DNA of 29,570 nt from Saccoglossus kowalevskii (Eukaryota; Hemichordata; Enteropneusta; Harrimaniidae): the NCBI RefSeq assembly GCF_000003605.2, contig NW_003133377.1, forward strand, positions 4,015 to 33,584. Direction: 5' to 3'. Under the pieces are notes generated by a model. That model saw nothing but the letters and a program-made list of their open reading frames with translations. It made no database searches and was not told where the DNA came from. Within the stretch, counting starts at the first letter, position 1; each line of letters opens with the position of its first letter. Positions 18,396 to 27,530 of this stretch are shown here, one piece after another. The translations under genes and the position numbers were made by a program.

Positions 18396-21300
18396 GTAAG
18401 GGGTGTTTTTTTTACAAACCGTGGCTTTGTTTAGTATAATACGCTTTATAAATCCTCTTTGAATAGATAATGCACGTATGATAGAAAATATATAATAAAA
18501 TTCAACAAATATTAAATATTATTAGTAGAGTAAAGGGAAGCCTATTTTCAGTTAAGTCTTCTCGGTAAATTCATGAGACAAGGTTTGTGATTCAAACACG
18601 TGATCATGGCACCAAATCGCATAGCTACGACACAGCGTGGTATTCATTCGGTCATCGAACGTCCCAAACAAAACAAACTTACTCAGAACGTGCAACGCAA
18701 TACGACCAATTGAATCGACTCAGCATACCGAGGGTATGAGATAACAAGTGACGTAAATAAAGCTACCTGTGTTGGTATTTTACATAGCGACGTAACTACA
18801 TGCATTGAGATTAATGCGCCAGTCGTCCCTATCCCATCTCACTCACCTTCATTATGGACGATGAGACATGTGAAACCAAGTAATTCGAGGACTTTCCCAG
18901 TTCAAAGCACCGACACAAGAACATCGGGATTCTAGTCTAAGGGAAACCCTTTTTAAACTCATAGTTGCTGTCGACATAGGAAGTAAAGTAAGCAAATAAC
19001 ACCGAATAAACGGCAAGGGAAACCCTGGTTAGTTGCTTGTTTTGCACTGAGCATGGGGTTGGAAAACATATAAAAGATCAGTGGCTGGCCCCAGAAAGGT
19101 GTAGTTGAGATAATTTTCCTGAAGTGAGCATTCCGAAAAATCATTTTCATTTCACCATAGGAATTTCACCGGATTCCAGTGTATTTTTTATTTTATTTTC
19201 AAAGATGTATTGTCATTTTTTAATATTGTTGTTTAATAAAATTGGTTTATACTTTATCATACGTTGTTTTTGTAGCACACAACTAACTTGACTATTCGTT
19301 CGATGAAACGATGCAATATTCTAATACGCATGTGCATTGTTTTGTTTGGTACGTACACAATTTACCACTGTACATGTGCATTAGTGTTTGTGTGTATTGC
19401 AAAAGCAAAATTGGAGTTTATTAATAATCAAGTCTTTCTATATAATAACATCACACGCATTACATTTTGATAAATCATTATATAACATACATTTTACGTT
19501 CGTTTCGAACAACTGAAAATGCAAACCCTTGATTCCCGGGACACAGACTCCAGAGGGCGCCACGTACTCACCTGATGTTTTTTTTTTGCCTAAACAGAGT
19601 GGGTCCACGTTATCCCTGAGGAGCAGGTCATCCAGTCTGAGCAGGCTGAGTTTGATAAAACCCGACGCATCCAAAAAAACAATGACGAAACGACACCAAT
19701 ACGACGACGACCGTAGAATAAGGACCATATCACCTTCCCTGGGAACACCAATAACAGAGGTTGCCGTTGTCGGCACGACATTGGAGATTTTATTGATAGC
19801 GGTGGCCCCGGAGGAGGCACACAGTTTCACCCTCCGCACTAGCCACCCATTCCATATACAGGCAAGATATACAGATGAGAGTAACAAACGAGACGTCGAT
19901 GTGGAATTCGGGAAGGCCGTCATGTTTGATATCACAAGGTGTCCACGTATATTTATTGATGCATTGAGGGATGCTCCTAGACACATAACGGTAAGTTCGC
20001 CTGAAAACTATATGTTATATCAAGACACAGTAAAGATATACAATTCAAATGGCACAACTGCATTATTAAATTGGGATATTTGTTTGTTTTTTTGTTATAT
20101 TACTACTAAACAATTATCATGTATCATGGCCAATACATGTACATATATCATATGCTATTATTGATAGTTATATTACAGCGATATCACTATTATATGTATA
20201 TTATACTACTACTGACTATGGCAAGCCAAGAGTTGCAATATTAGTAAAAATAAGTTTTGTTTTGTAAACTCCATGCTGCATTTCATGAAACGAAATTTTG
20301 TTATATAAATCCCATTTCATATTTTCTGATTGTAATATTGTTTTGTAAATTACTCATTTTATTTCAAGAATCTGATATATGTTTTTCAACATTGCCACAG
20401 GTAAGCCTGGCATTTGAACCAAGTGAGTTCAATCCTCGTTCATCAACCACAGCTGTTCTACGACTTGGAATAATTTCTATCTCCCTTGACGTGGACGCTG
20501 ATCGCGATGGCGTTATTGAAAAGGACAGCAATTTAAAGGTGAGAGAGAAAGTATTTGTTCAGACTCCACCACACTGGTCAATATAACTTCATATACTCAA
20601 GTACACATATTCAGGGTGTATTCACTGCCACGAACGGCGACCTCTATAGTTATCAACACAACATGTGGAAATAATATCCCAAATACAACAACGTTGTACC
20701 ACTCAAAATGTAACATTGTAAACTCAAACTTAAATAGCACTATACATGCCACTGCGGTTTGTTTATATAGGCTTCGTCTTAACACTTATTTATTTCCACC
20801 CATGCAACTTGACGTAACGGAGGAAATGTCATTATATTTCAACGGTTGATTAGTTTTTTCGAGTTACAAGTGAATGACAAACAGAATTATTTGCTATTGT
20901 TTTCAATACAAAATGCTCCTGTACGGCTTTAACGCCGCGAGAGAAATCACTGCGTCATTGTTTCCATGGAAACACGTTCTCACCATTTCTCAGCTGCTCT
21001 TGTTTTTATGGAACCTCCCCCTCGGCGAAAAAAAATGCAGTGCGTTTAAATGTTTACTTAGTACACGGTTACTAAAAAGAGTAATCGTGCTTAGTAGTTC
21101 AGAATATAGATTCCGTTGATAATTACATTAACCAGGTTTAGCATCCTCAAAGTATACTGTGACGTCACAGTCTCCGAAAGCACGTGTGATCATGTATTTT
21201 TAACACACGTTTTACAAATTAATGTATCTTAAAAATTTAGAATTCGTGGAAGTGGGGATATTTGAATGACGGCGCCATCGTTATCACAGACTTCGGACAT

Positions 21301-24300
21301 TATTCAACGCGTCGAAAACATCCGGATTACCCGCCAGGCACGACATATGCTGAAATGAGCGTGAGGAAGATACAAGAGGCACGTCGTCAACGTAAATATA
21401 TGACTAAATGTCTCATAAGGTCACGTGGTCCGAGACCATCGGGAGGATGGTCTTTACACCTGGCATTCCCCGACAAGGTAAATTTGATTTTCGATACTTC
21501 CTTAAACGCAAAAATAGATCCAGATATTTCAACGAATTATAATTACATATAAGCTGTTGAATATGGCGGAAATGCTGAATGTCGGAACGTTCTCAAAACA
21601 TATTACACCAATCTCATACAGAGCAAACAAACGAACAGGGACAAAACACCAACCAAAATATAATGATCGCTACCAGTCGAAATCATTACACGGATCGCAC
21701 TCACACACAGTCTAAACAATTAAACTACAAAACTAGTTCGAATAAATTATTGTACCAATTTCAGCAAAAGTTCAAGCAAAGCAGAGCACCAATAACAGAC
21801 AGTCTCAAAATAACGCATTGCGCCATTCCCACTCAGTTCAAATAAAGAAACGCGCATGATCAGACAGTTCGAATAACACACCACCCTAATACGTATAGGT
21901 GCAAAAAGCGCCGAAAAAAATCGAGTTAATTAGTCCCAAGTTACTCACAAACAGCGAATACACGCGTGAAACCCTTGGAGTGTGTATTATCATTGTCTGG
22001 GTAGGTAATGAATGCTCTTTTATCAATGCGCTTTTACTATATCACCAATCAAATCAGAAGGTATACTGGGGATAATTAGAAGTAGTGTATTATCATATCG
22101 CTCGTACTACTCCACTACGTCACGGTCTACATTATCCCTGATAGTATATTGCTTACAAAGAGCCCCCTAAGTAAACGTCGATTTGTTCGTTCGTGCCATA
22201 TAACACTTCACAATTATATATAATTATGAGTGAAAGCATGAGTGCGTTGGCCGACATTCCATGGTTCTTAGCTAACAAAATCAATCAATCAAAAAACACA
22301 ACACTTTGACGAAGAAGGGCATTATGTACACACGTTTCTGTTTATTGCCAATCACAGGAATCGCAGAGATGCGTCTATATATACAGAAAGAATCCACTCC
22401 AGGAAGAAAACGAACGACTTCTAGGTCCAGGGATTATCAAAATGGAAACTGTAGATATCAAATTCCCACAACGTTCCGAAATACCTCTATGGCTTAAAGG
22501 GCTTCCGCGTACTATGGGCGAAGGACATGGCGTATTTTCTATCGATATGATACTAAAATATGTGAGATTAAAACATATACGCATTGTTTTTTTTTCTTCT
22601 TCTGGGTTCAAGTAGTGATTTTACTTTAAAGCTGGCAGTCCTCATTTGCGCATGCGGCAGACGTGTGGTAGACGCTTATTTGTAAACTACGACACGCTAT
22701 GACCGTCTGGCGCACGCGCAGGTGACGGCTCTCCCCGCTTTAAATACTTTGAAATAAACCACGCTGTTTTCAAGAAAGTACTAAGAAATATTCGTTATCA
22801 AAAGAATTTCACACATTATATTGTCATACATGATTGCACCCGTCATTGTGCACGAAATATACTATATTTCTCGCAGGATTTGACCAGATAATGTATGTCT
22901 AATCTGATTTCGCTTTACACCTGGTCTTTTTTCACTTAAAGCGGGGGAGTCGTCACCTACGCAGGCATCAGATGGCCATAGAGTTTCACTGTTTACAAAC
23001 AAGCGTCTACCCATGGGCCTTTGTGTTTTTAGGCGTGTGTTGTTATCGTCGCTTGGGACTTAATTCCCGCGCGTGCGCATGTGACGACCCTCCCGCTGAA
23101 TATTCATTCAGTAATTAAATACGCTTTTGTCGCGTGACGAAGACCGATTGTGGTGTAATGGGTGAAAGTTTTGATTCGTAGTCGTGTGTCAACAAAAGAA
23201 AAATAATGTTTTTGTGAGATTTACCAAGAGAGTTGTCGTTTTAGGCAACATATATATTGCTTACAACTAACTATGTCATTGTGACGTCACCAAAACGCCG
23301 TATCGCCAGAGGGCGCAACGGGCAAGGTACTAAGGCGTATTCCCATTCATAACTGCTTATCTAATATTGACAGCATGGCATCGCAGCATATAAGGACAGC
23401 ATACAACTTCGCGCCTCTCCATTCATCATCCCTTCATCAACCGAAGCAGCTGTTAATATATTCATTGACACGGGGCCAGGCAATACACAACTCATTAATA
23501 CCCTTTCAAGGATCGCGGAAGGAAAAACGGATCTTAATGTCGTTCAATACTCTGACGAAATGAACGATAGCCTCCAGGTATGCTAATTTATTTACATAGT
23601 TTAGTTATCGAAATGGAAATAAATCAACATAAATTATGAATTCAATGAGTTGTGAAACTATTTCCTCAACAAGTTTCTGGTCAATTTTGTTTCAAAACTT
23701 TCTTTTAAATAGTCATTAAAATTGTGCTTGTATTTTGATTCGAAGAGCATAATTTTAACTGATTTGTGCGATTGCTAGAGATCTGAATATTGTTATGAAC
23801 CTAAATATTTTGTTTATAATTTATATAATATAATATAATATAATGTACACATTGTTTTTCACATATTTTCAAATACATTATTGGGCAAATATATTCTATA
23901 AATCCGACATCTTTCATTAATTGCAACATATTGGTATTATGGACAACCCGTAGGTGATTGATATCAACAAAGTATTTCTAACTGTTATTTGCTAACATTA
24001 TATTTAATAGGGGCATATGCTGTTTGGGTATACACAAACTCCAACGCAAACACTACCAGTAGTGTTTGTGACGTCCGCAGAACTACTCAAATATTCAACT
24101 ATAATACAGAATAATCTGGTGAGTTTGTTTTCGTGCAATATAGAATAGAATAGAACATTTTTGCGTTAGTGTTTTGATATTTAAAACCACTTTTTGTGGT
24201 ATAGTTTGAGCAGTGTAACGTCAACACTGTCTAAATAAAAAAAAGCTAAAATTATAATTTTAGAGTTCCGATCGGTCATTAACTAGGGATTTATTTTTAC

Positions 24301-27300
24301 TGAGTTTTACGAATAAATAAATGCTACCACCATTTGGTGATAATTATATTTACCAGTCACGCGAACATTTATTACATATATTCAAATACGTAGAATATAT
24401 AGTCATTGAACAATCATTCCAATTTATGACAGGAGTATTTGCAATTGGAAAGCGAAGACCGTAGTTATTGTTTTCATTGTTGTCTTGCAGACGGAAGACA
24501 CTCAAATTTGTCACTGCCACGATGCGTGTAACACGATGCATCCATTGGTTGCCATGCCTTCAACCCCTCCCCGGTATCCCCTAGGATGTATACTTATCAA
24601 AGAGGATGAAATTAATTGGTAAGAATTGTTAAATGTGAAATTTCAAGCATTGCTAGTAGCTGATATGTTTTACAATTGGACGATGTTTTGCTACCATATG
24701 ATTTCACGTCACCAACATATACAGCGATGTGTTATCAGTCACCAACATTTATAGCGATATGATATCACATCACCAACATATACGGCGATATGATATCACG
24801 TCACCCGCATATACGGCGCTACGATATCACGTCACCAACATATACGGCGTTACGATATCACGTCACCGACATATACAGCGATAAGATATCCCGTCACCAA
24901 CATATACAGCGATATGATAACACGTCACCAGCATATATAGCGATATGATATCACGTAACCAACGTATATAGCGATATGATATCACGTCGCCAACATATAC
25001 AGCGATATGATATAACGTCACCAACATATACAGCGATATATCACGTCACCAACATATATAGCGATATGATATCACGTCACCAACATATACAGCGATACGA
25101 TATCACGTCACCAACATATATAGCGATATGATATCACGTCACCAACATATACAGCGATATGATATCACGTCACCAACATGTACAACGATATGATATTACG
25201 TCACCGACATATACAGCGATATGATATCACGTTACCAAAGTATATAGCGATACGATAACATGTCACTAACATAGGAAACAATATATCATTTCACCAACAT
25301 ATGTTGATTTCATATACTAACTGTTTGTCCGCTCCACGTCTCAATTTAAAGCGGTGTGTGGTTCAGGAAGTTACTGAGGAGACAGAAAGTGCAACCAATT
25401 ATTCAAATACCATTGGATTGGATGAAAAAGCCAAGCATGACATCAATAATCAACTTTGTACAATCACCAAGAGAAAACCACGAAAAGGTAAAAAAGTGAT
25501 GCGGGCAGTTGCATTTTATACGAAACACTCGACCGCTCTGGGGAAATATTGGTATACCTTTGACAAATCACGCCATGTAATGTGAATGGCGACACGACAC
25601 AAAGACCGCTCAAAATATTGGTCTGTAGACGTCCATCAATGAAAACTATGTTTTTTGAGCGATTTTACAATATTCGTGAAGACGAACAGCGGTCGATTTA
25701 AACGCCATTGTCTTCACCAATATACGTGTTTTTGACGGGAGCACTCTGGCACGGATATGAAATCGCAGTATATCAATATTTATCATAATTGTATGTCATA
25801 TTTCTACAGGGCTTTAAGGTTATTATATCAAGTACAAAACAAGCATTTACAATACTCAAACATTTACAAGACAGCGGTAGAGGAGATACAAGAATTTTTG
25901 AAGGTATAAAAAGTGTTGATTTTGACGTACGGTATGCGTATTGCCGCGTGTTAGAAATGATATGATTGGTACTTTATTTTCACGTGCTAGCTTTGCTGTG
26001 TTTGGACGCATTCTCACGTGATCGCTTACGCATATTTTGTAATGCTATCTTGGCAGGTAAATTTCGTGGGAGAGAATCAGCCACGATTACAGTGAACCAT
26101 CTGTTGGATGTGAAATACAACAGGTGGATCTGGCAAGACAGTCAATATTTTCAGGTAGAATATTTACGTTAATATTACTCTAAATAAAAGGAGGAGACAC
26201 AAATACTATGTGCATAGCTGGTAGACATGTTTACACCATTGTAGTTGATACGATGCCAAATATTACAACACTGTATTTGATATACTATATTTAATATATT
26301 ACATCATTACAGTTGATATACTGCACCAAATAGTTACACCGTTATAGTTGATATACGATGCCAAATATATTACACCACTACAGTTGTAGCCTGACAAGGT
26401 CGCGTGAGTTGCGCCCTCCGCGGTGCTTCAAACCAACACATGCCGTTCGGTCGGCGAGGGCGCCGCTCACGTCTACATGCCAGGCTACTGCAGTTGATAT
26501 GCTATAATAAATAGTATATTGCATCATTACAGTTGATATACTACACTATAATTCTTGGTATATCGGGGTAGGATCCAGTGGCGGAAAATCAACGATGTTA
26601 GGGACTCCGAGTCTAGTTAAGATTCTACTAAGAGGTCTTTTGTGTTTTATTCCCAGCACTTCATTGATGATATTAAAAGGATTCTCGTAGAAAAAATGGA
26701 TCTGAAACCAAATGATTTTCTTGAAGTACCTATGATGTGGATGAGATCTGAAATTAATCCAAAAAAGGCAGTGCCGTATTTTCCAAACCCTGTAAATATG
26801 ATAATTTTGGATAAACACGCAGGTAAGAAAACAGCAGTGCAGTTCATAAATGACGTCACTGAGTATTACGTAATGGATTAATTATTCGTTTAGGTTGTTC
26901 GATTCAAAGAAATTATTTAGTAAACACAAACTGTCGTGGCATTAGAATCACTTTGCATAGGCGTTGTAATAGCAGCACACTTCCTTCGGATTTTACAACA
27001 AATCCTTGAACAAAAAAACATCGAAATAACACAGTTTTGGGTTCGTATCATCCTATCGTCTGCGCGCGTTGTCCGCATTCAACCAGTTTCGCTGCGCATG
27101 GACATGGAAAGCTTTCTATGTGTATGTCAGTTATATTTCTTACGAAACAAAACTTGTGTTGTGTCACGTTTGGATTCATCCAAAAAAATGCAAATATAAG
27201 CTTTGTATTTACGAGCAACCGAGTTAGGAAATCAAATCAAAATTCGATAAGAAAATTCTGTAAATAAGTAATAGAATCTCTGACATAGTTGTATTTTTGT

Positions 27301-27530
27301 TACAAGTCGTACCAAGACTGTTCGGTCCCGTGGTGAAAGGAATGGATATGTTCGAAGACTTTGTTCAAGAACAGTTGCACTCCCAGACGGTGGTTCGATT
27401 GGTACACTTTGTGGACGTGTGGAACACTGAGATCCACGATATTGATAGCACAGTGACAGTACAGAGGCACACACCATTGCCGTACAAATGGTGGAATATG
27501 AATGTCAAAGAACCGTATCAAAAAGTCTGA
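18348..27530 (+). CDS. PAD-like gene 2: full-length peptidylarginine deiminase homologue, predicted inactive
   Basis: Thirteen coding exons join in frame: 18348-18395, 19598-19990, 20401-20538, 21241-21477, 22358-22561, 23374-23577, 24011-24118, 24491-24618, 25352 (or 25367)-25487, 25810-25903, 26057-26154, 26657-26822 and 27307-27530. The product is 725 or 720 residues, against about 665 for vertebrate PADs; the excess is mainly an N-terminal Ser/Arg/Lys-rich extension. Order: MGAGVS start, basic-serine tail (about 1-65), PAD_N (about 66-165), PAD_M with DVDADRDGVIE (177-187) and WKWG, then the C-terminal domain. Asp350, His471, Asp473 and Cys645 of PAD4 correspond to Gly409, Ser515, Thr517 and Thr700 (or Ser699). 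Calcium ligands near the active site (Glu351, Glu353, Asp369) are also replaced. The fold motifs TQTLPVVF, LDWM, YFPNPVNM and YKWWNM persist. This is a pseudoenzyme by sequence, with open frames and normal splice sites. Confidence 0.92.
19598..19990 (+). CDS. PAD-like gene 2, exon 2 (N-terminal extension and PAD_N)
   Basis: 131 codons, phase 0-0. Acceptor with a long T run ending TAAACAG, donor GTAAGT. The first part, STLSLRSRSSSLSRLSL then IKPDASKKTMTKR, is Ser/Arg/Lys-rich and looks disordered. VAVVGTTLEILLIAVAPEEA then HSFTLRTS resembles PAD_N (CVLGTLTQLDI then TSFSINAS). The rest is beta-strand rich, as expected for this immunoglobulin/cupredoxin-like domain. Confidence 0.88.
20401..20538 (+). 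CDS. PAD-like gene 2, exon 3 with acidic calcium-site motif
   Basis: 46 codons, phase 0-0, acceptor ATTGCCACAG, donor GTGAGA. ISLDVDADRDGVIEKD is nearly identical to the PAD1-3 stretch ISLDVDADRDGVVEKN. The four ligands of the PAD2 Ca6 site (Asp123, Asp125, Asp127, Glu131) are all present. This is the strongest single match to vertebrate PADs in the N-terminal half. Confidence 0.95.
20960..20973. promoter_or_regulatory. RFX X-box-like palindrome in gene 2 intron
   Basis: GTTTCCATGGAAAC is a perfect 14-bp palindrome and matches the RFX X-box consensus. See the related site at 11049-11062. Intronic enhancer use would be speculative. Confidence 0.3.
21241..21477 (+). CDS. PAD-like gene 2, exon 4 (PAD_M start)
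   Basis: 79 codons, phase 0-0, acceptor AAAAATTTAG, donor GTAAAT. NSWKWGYLNDGAIVITDF matches PAD ASWTWGPEGQGAILLVNC. The PAD Ca3-5 ligand motif NCDRD is not kept (DFGHY here, with PAD4 Asp155 and Asp157 positions Gly and Tyr). Confidence 0.92.
22358..22561 (+). CDS. PAD-like gene 2, exon 5
   Basis: 68 codons, phase 0-0, acceptor CCAATCACAG, donor GTGAGA. ESQRCVYIYRKN and ERLLGPGIIKMETVDIKFPQ correspond to PAD DKVRVFQATRGK and VVLGPKWPSHYLMV, and to exon 4095-4325 of gene 1. Confidence 0.88.
22630..22738 (-). mobile_element. TTAA-flanked MITE, copy 3 (internally deleted)
   Basis: 109 bp between TTAA at 22626-22629 and 22739-22742. It keeps the GTAGACGCTTATTTGTAAAC core and the right end CGCAGGTGACGGCTCTCCCC, but lacks about 45 bp of the left half. 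Same orientation as copy 2. Confidence 0.85.
22940..23096 (+). mobile_element. TTAA-flanked MITE, copy 4
   Basis: 157 bp, closely similar to copy 1 and in the same orientation. TTAA is intact on the left (22936-22939) and mutated to TGAA on the right. It sits in the same intron of gene 2 as copy 3, about 200 bp away. Confidence 0.9.
23374..23577 (+). CDS. PAD-like gene 2, exon 6
   Basis: 68 codons, phase 0-0, acceptor ATTGACAG, donor GTATGC. AAYKDSIQLRASPFIIPSST matches PAD VVFQDSVVFRVAPWIMTPNT. It ends MNDSLQ, immediately before the Asp350 position. The offset from exon start equals that of exon 4933-5160 in gene 1. Confidence 0.92.
24011..24118 (+). CDS. PAD-like gene 2, exon 7 at the Asp350 position
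   Basis: 36 codons, phase 0-0, acceptor TATTTAATAG, donor GTGAGT. HMLFGYTQTPTQTLPVVF aligns almost residue for residue with vertebrate EMEIGYIQAPHKTLPVVF. The catalytic Asp350 is Gly409, Glu351 is His, Glu353 is Leu, Asp369 is Val, and Arg372 and Arg374 are Ala and Leu. Confidence 0.95.
24491..24618 (+). CDS. PAD-like gene 2, exon 8 with YPLG motif
   Basis: 42 codons plus two bases. Acceptor TGTCTTGCAG, donor GTAAGA. MHPLVAMPSTPPRYPLGCIL matches PAD FGNLEVSPPV then YPLGRIL. The phase 2 end matches gene 1 exon 6988-7124. The start is unusually Cys/His-rich (CHCHDAC). Confidence 0.9.
24695..25295. repeat. 31-bp minisatellite in gene 2 intron
   Basis: About 19 units with consensus CATATACAGCGATATGATAT plus CACGTCACCAA. 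It fills most of the intron before exon 9. This is the intron homologous to the gene 1 intron that holds the 32-bp splice-donor minisatellite, but the unit sequences are unrelated. Confidence 0.95.
25352..25487 (+). CDS. PAD-like gene 2, exon 9 at the His471/Asp473 positions
   Basis: RRQKVQPIIQIPLDWMKKPS then MTSIINFVQSP matches gene 1 NSQKVQPIVEVFTDWLANGD then IASVVNFVPAT. The His471 and Asp473 positions are Ser515 and Thr517. Two acceptors fit the frame: AAAG at 25351 and GTTCAG at 25366. The second gives a Trp at the junction, as in gene 1. Compared with gene 1 the exon lacks roughly a dozen N-terminal codons. Donor GTAAAA. Confidence 0.87.
25810..25903 (+). CDS. PAD-like gene 2, exon 10 (GFK exon)
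   Basis: 31 codons plus one base, acceptor TTTCTACAG, donor GTATAA. GFKVIISSTKQAFTILKHLQ and TRIFEG match PAD GFRLLLASPRSCYKLFQEQQ and ALLFEG. Confidence 0.9.
26057..26154 (+). CDS. PAD-like gene 2, exon 11
   Basis: Two bases plus 32 codons, acceptor TCTTGGCAG, donor GTAGAA. ITVNHLLDVKYNRWIWQDSQ corresponds to PAD IKNILSNKTLREHNSFVERC and to exon 9660-9748 of gene 1. Confidence 0.88.
26225..26545. repeat. Degenerate ACAGTTGATATAC repeat
   Basis: A low-copy, AT-rich array with units such as TTACACCATTACAGTTGATA followed by TACGATGCCAAATA, about 35-45 bp each. It is interrupted by a GC-rich insertion at 26387-26487. Confidence 0.75.
26387..26487. mobile_element. Short GC-rich palindromic MITE, possibly hAT-type
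   Basis: About 101 bp with terminal inverted repeats TAGCCTGACA and TGCCAGGCTA. Inner complementary segments are GTGAGTTGCGCCCTCCGC and GCGAGGGCGCCGCTCAC. Flanks CTACAGTTG and CTGCAGTTG look like an 8-9 bp target duplication with one mismatch, which would suit a hAT element. The surrounding array already repeats CAGTTGATAT, so the flank match may be pre-existing. Confidence 0.7.
26657..26822 (+). CDS. PAD-like gene 2, exon 12 with YFPN motif
   Basis: 166 bp, identical in length to gene 1 exon 11782-11947. Acceptor TTATTCCCAG, donor GTAAGA. FIDDIKRILVEKMDL, DFLEVPMMW and AVPYFPNPVNMIILDKHAG match PAD CIDWNRELLKRELGL and AFFPNMVNMLVLGKHLG. Confidence 0.96.
27307..27530 (+). CDS. PAD-like gene 2, terminal exon
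   Basis: Two bases plus 73 codons and TGA, acceptor TTGTTACAAG. VPRLFGPVVKGMDMFEDFV, VVRLVHFVDVWNTEIHD and VTVQRHTPLPYKWWNM match PAD IPKPFGPVINGRCCLEEKV, LQCTFINDFFTYHIRHG and TNVRRKPFSFKWWNM. The catalytic Cys645 position is Thr700 (Ser699 adjacent). The protein runs nine residues past WWNM, where vertebrate PADs stop after two. Confidence 0.93.

Noticed and set aside
19438-19986. A 182-codon minus-strand frame
   Set aside because: It is the antisense shadow of gene 2 exon 2, which has clear splice sites and PAD_N similarity on the plus strand.
25301-25585. A 94-codon plus-strand frame overlapping exon 9 of gene 2
   Set aside because: It is in a different frame from the one that matches PAD and joins in phase with both neighbouring exons.
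26546-26859. Minus-strand frames of 70-90 codons
   Set aside because: Antisense shadows of gene 2 exon 12, the exon with the YFPN motif.
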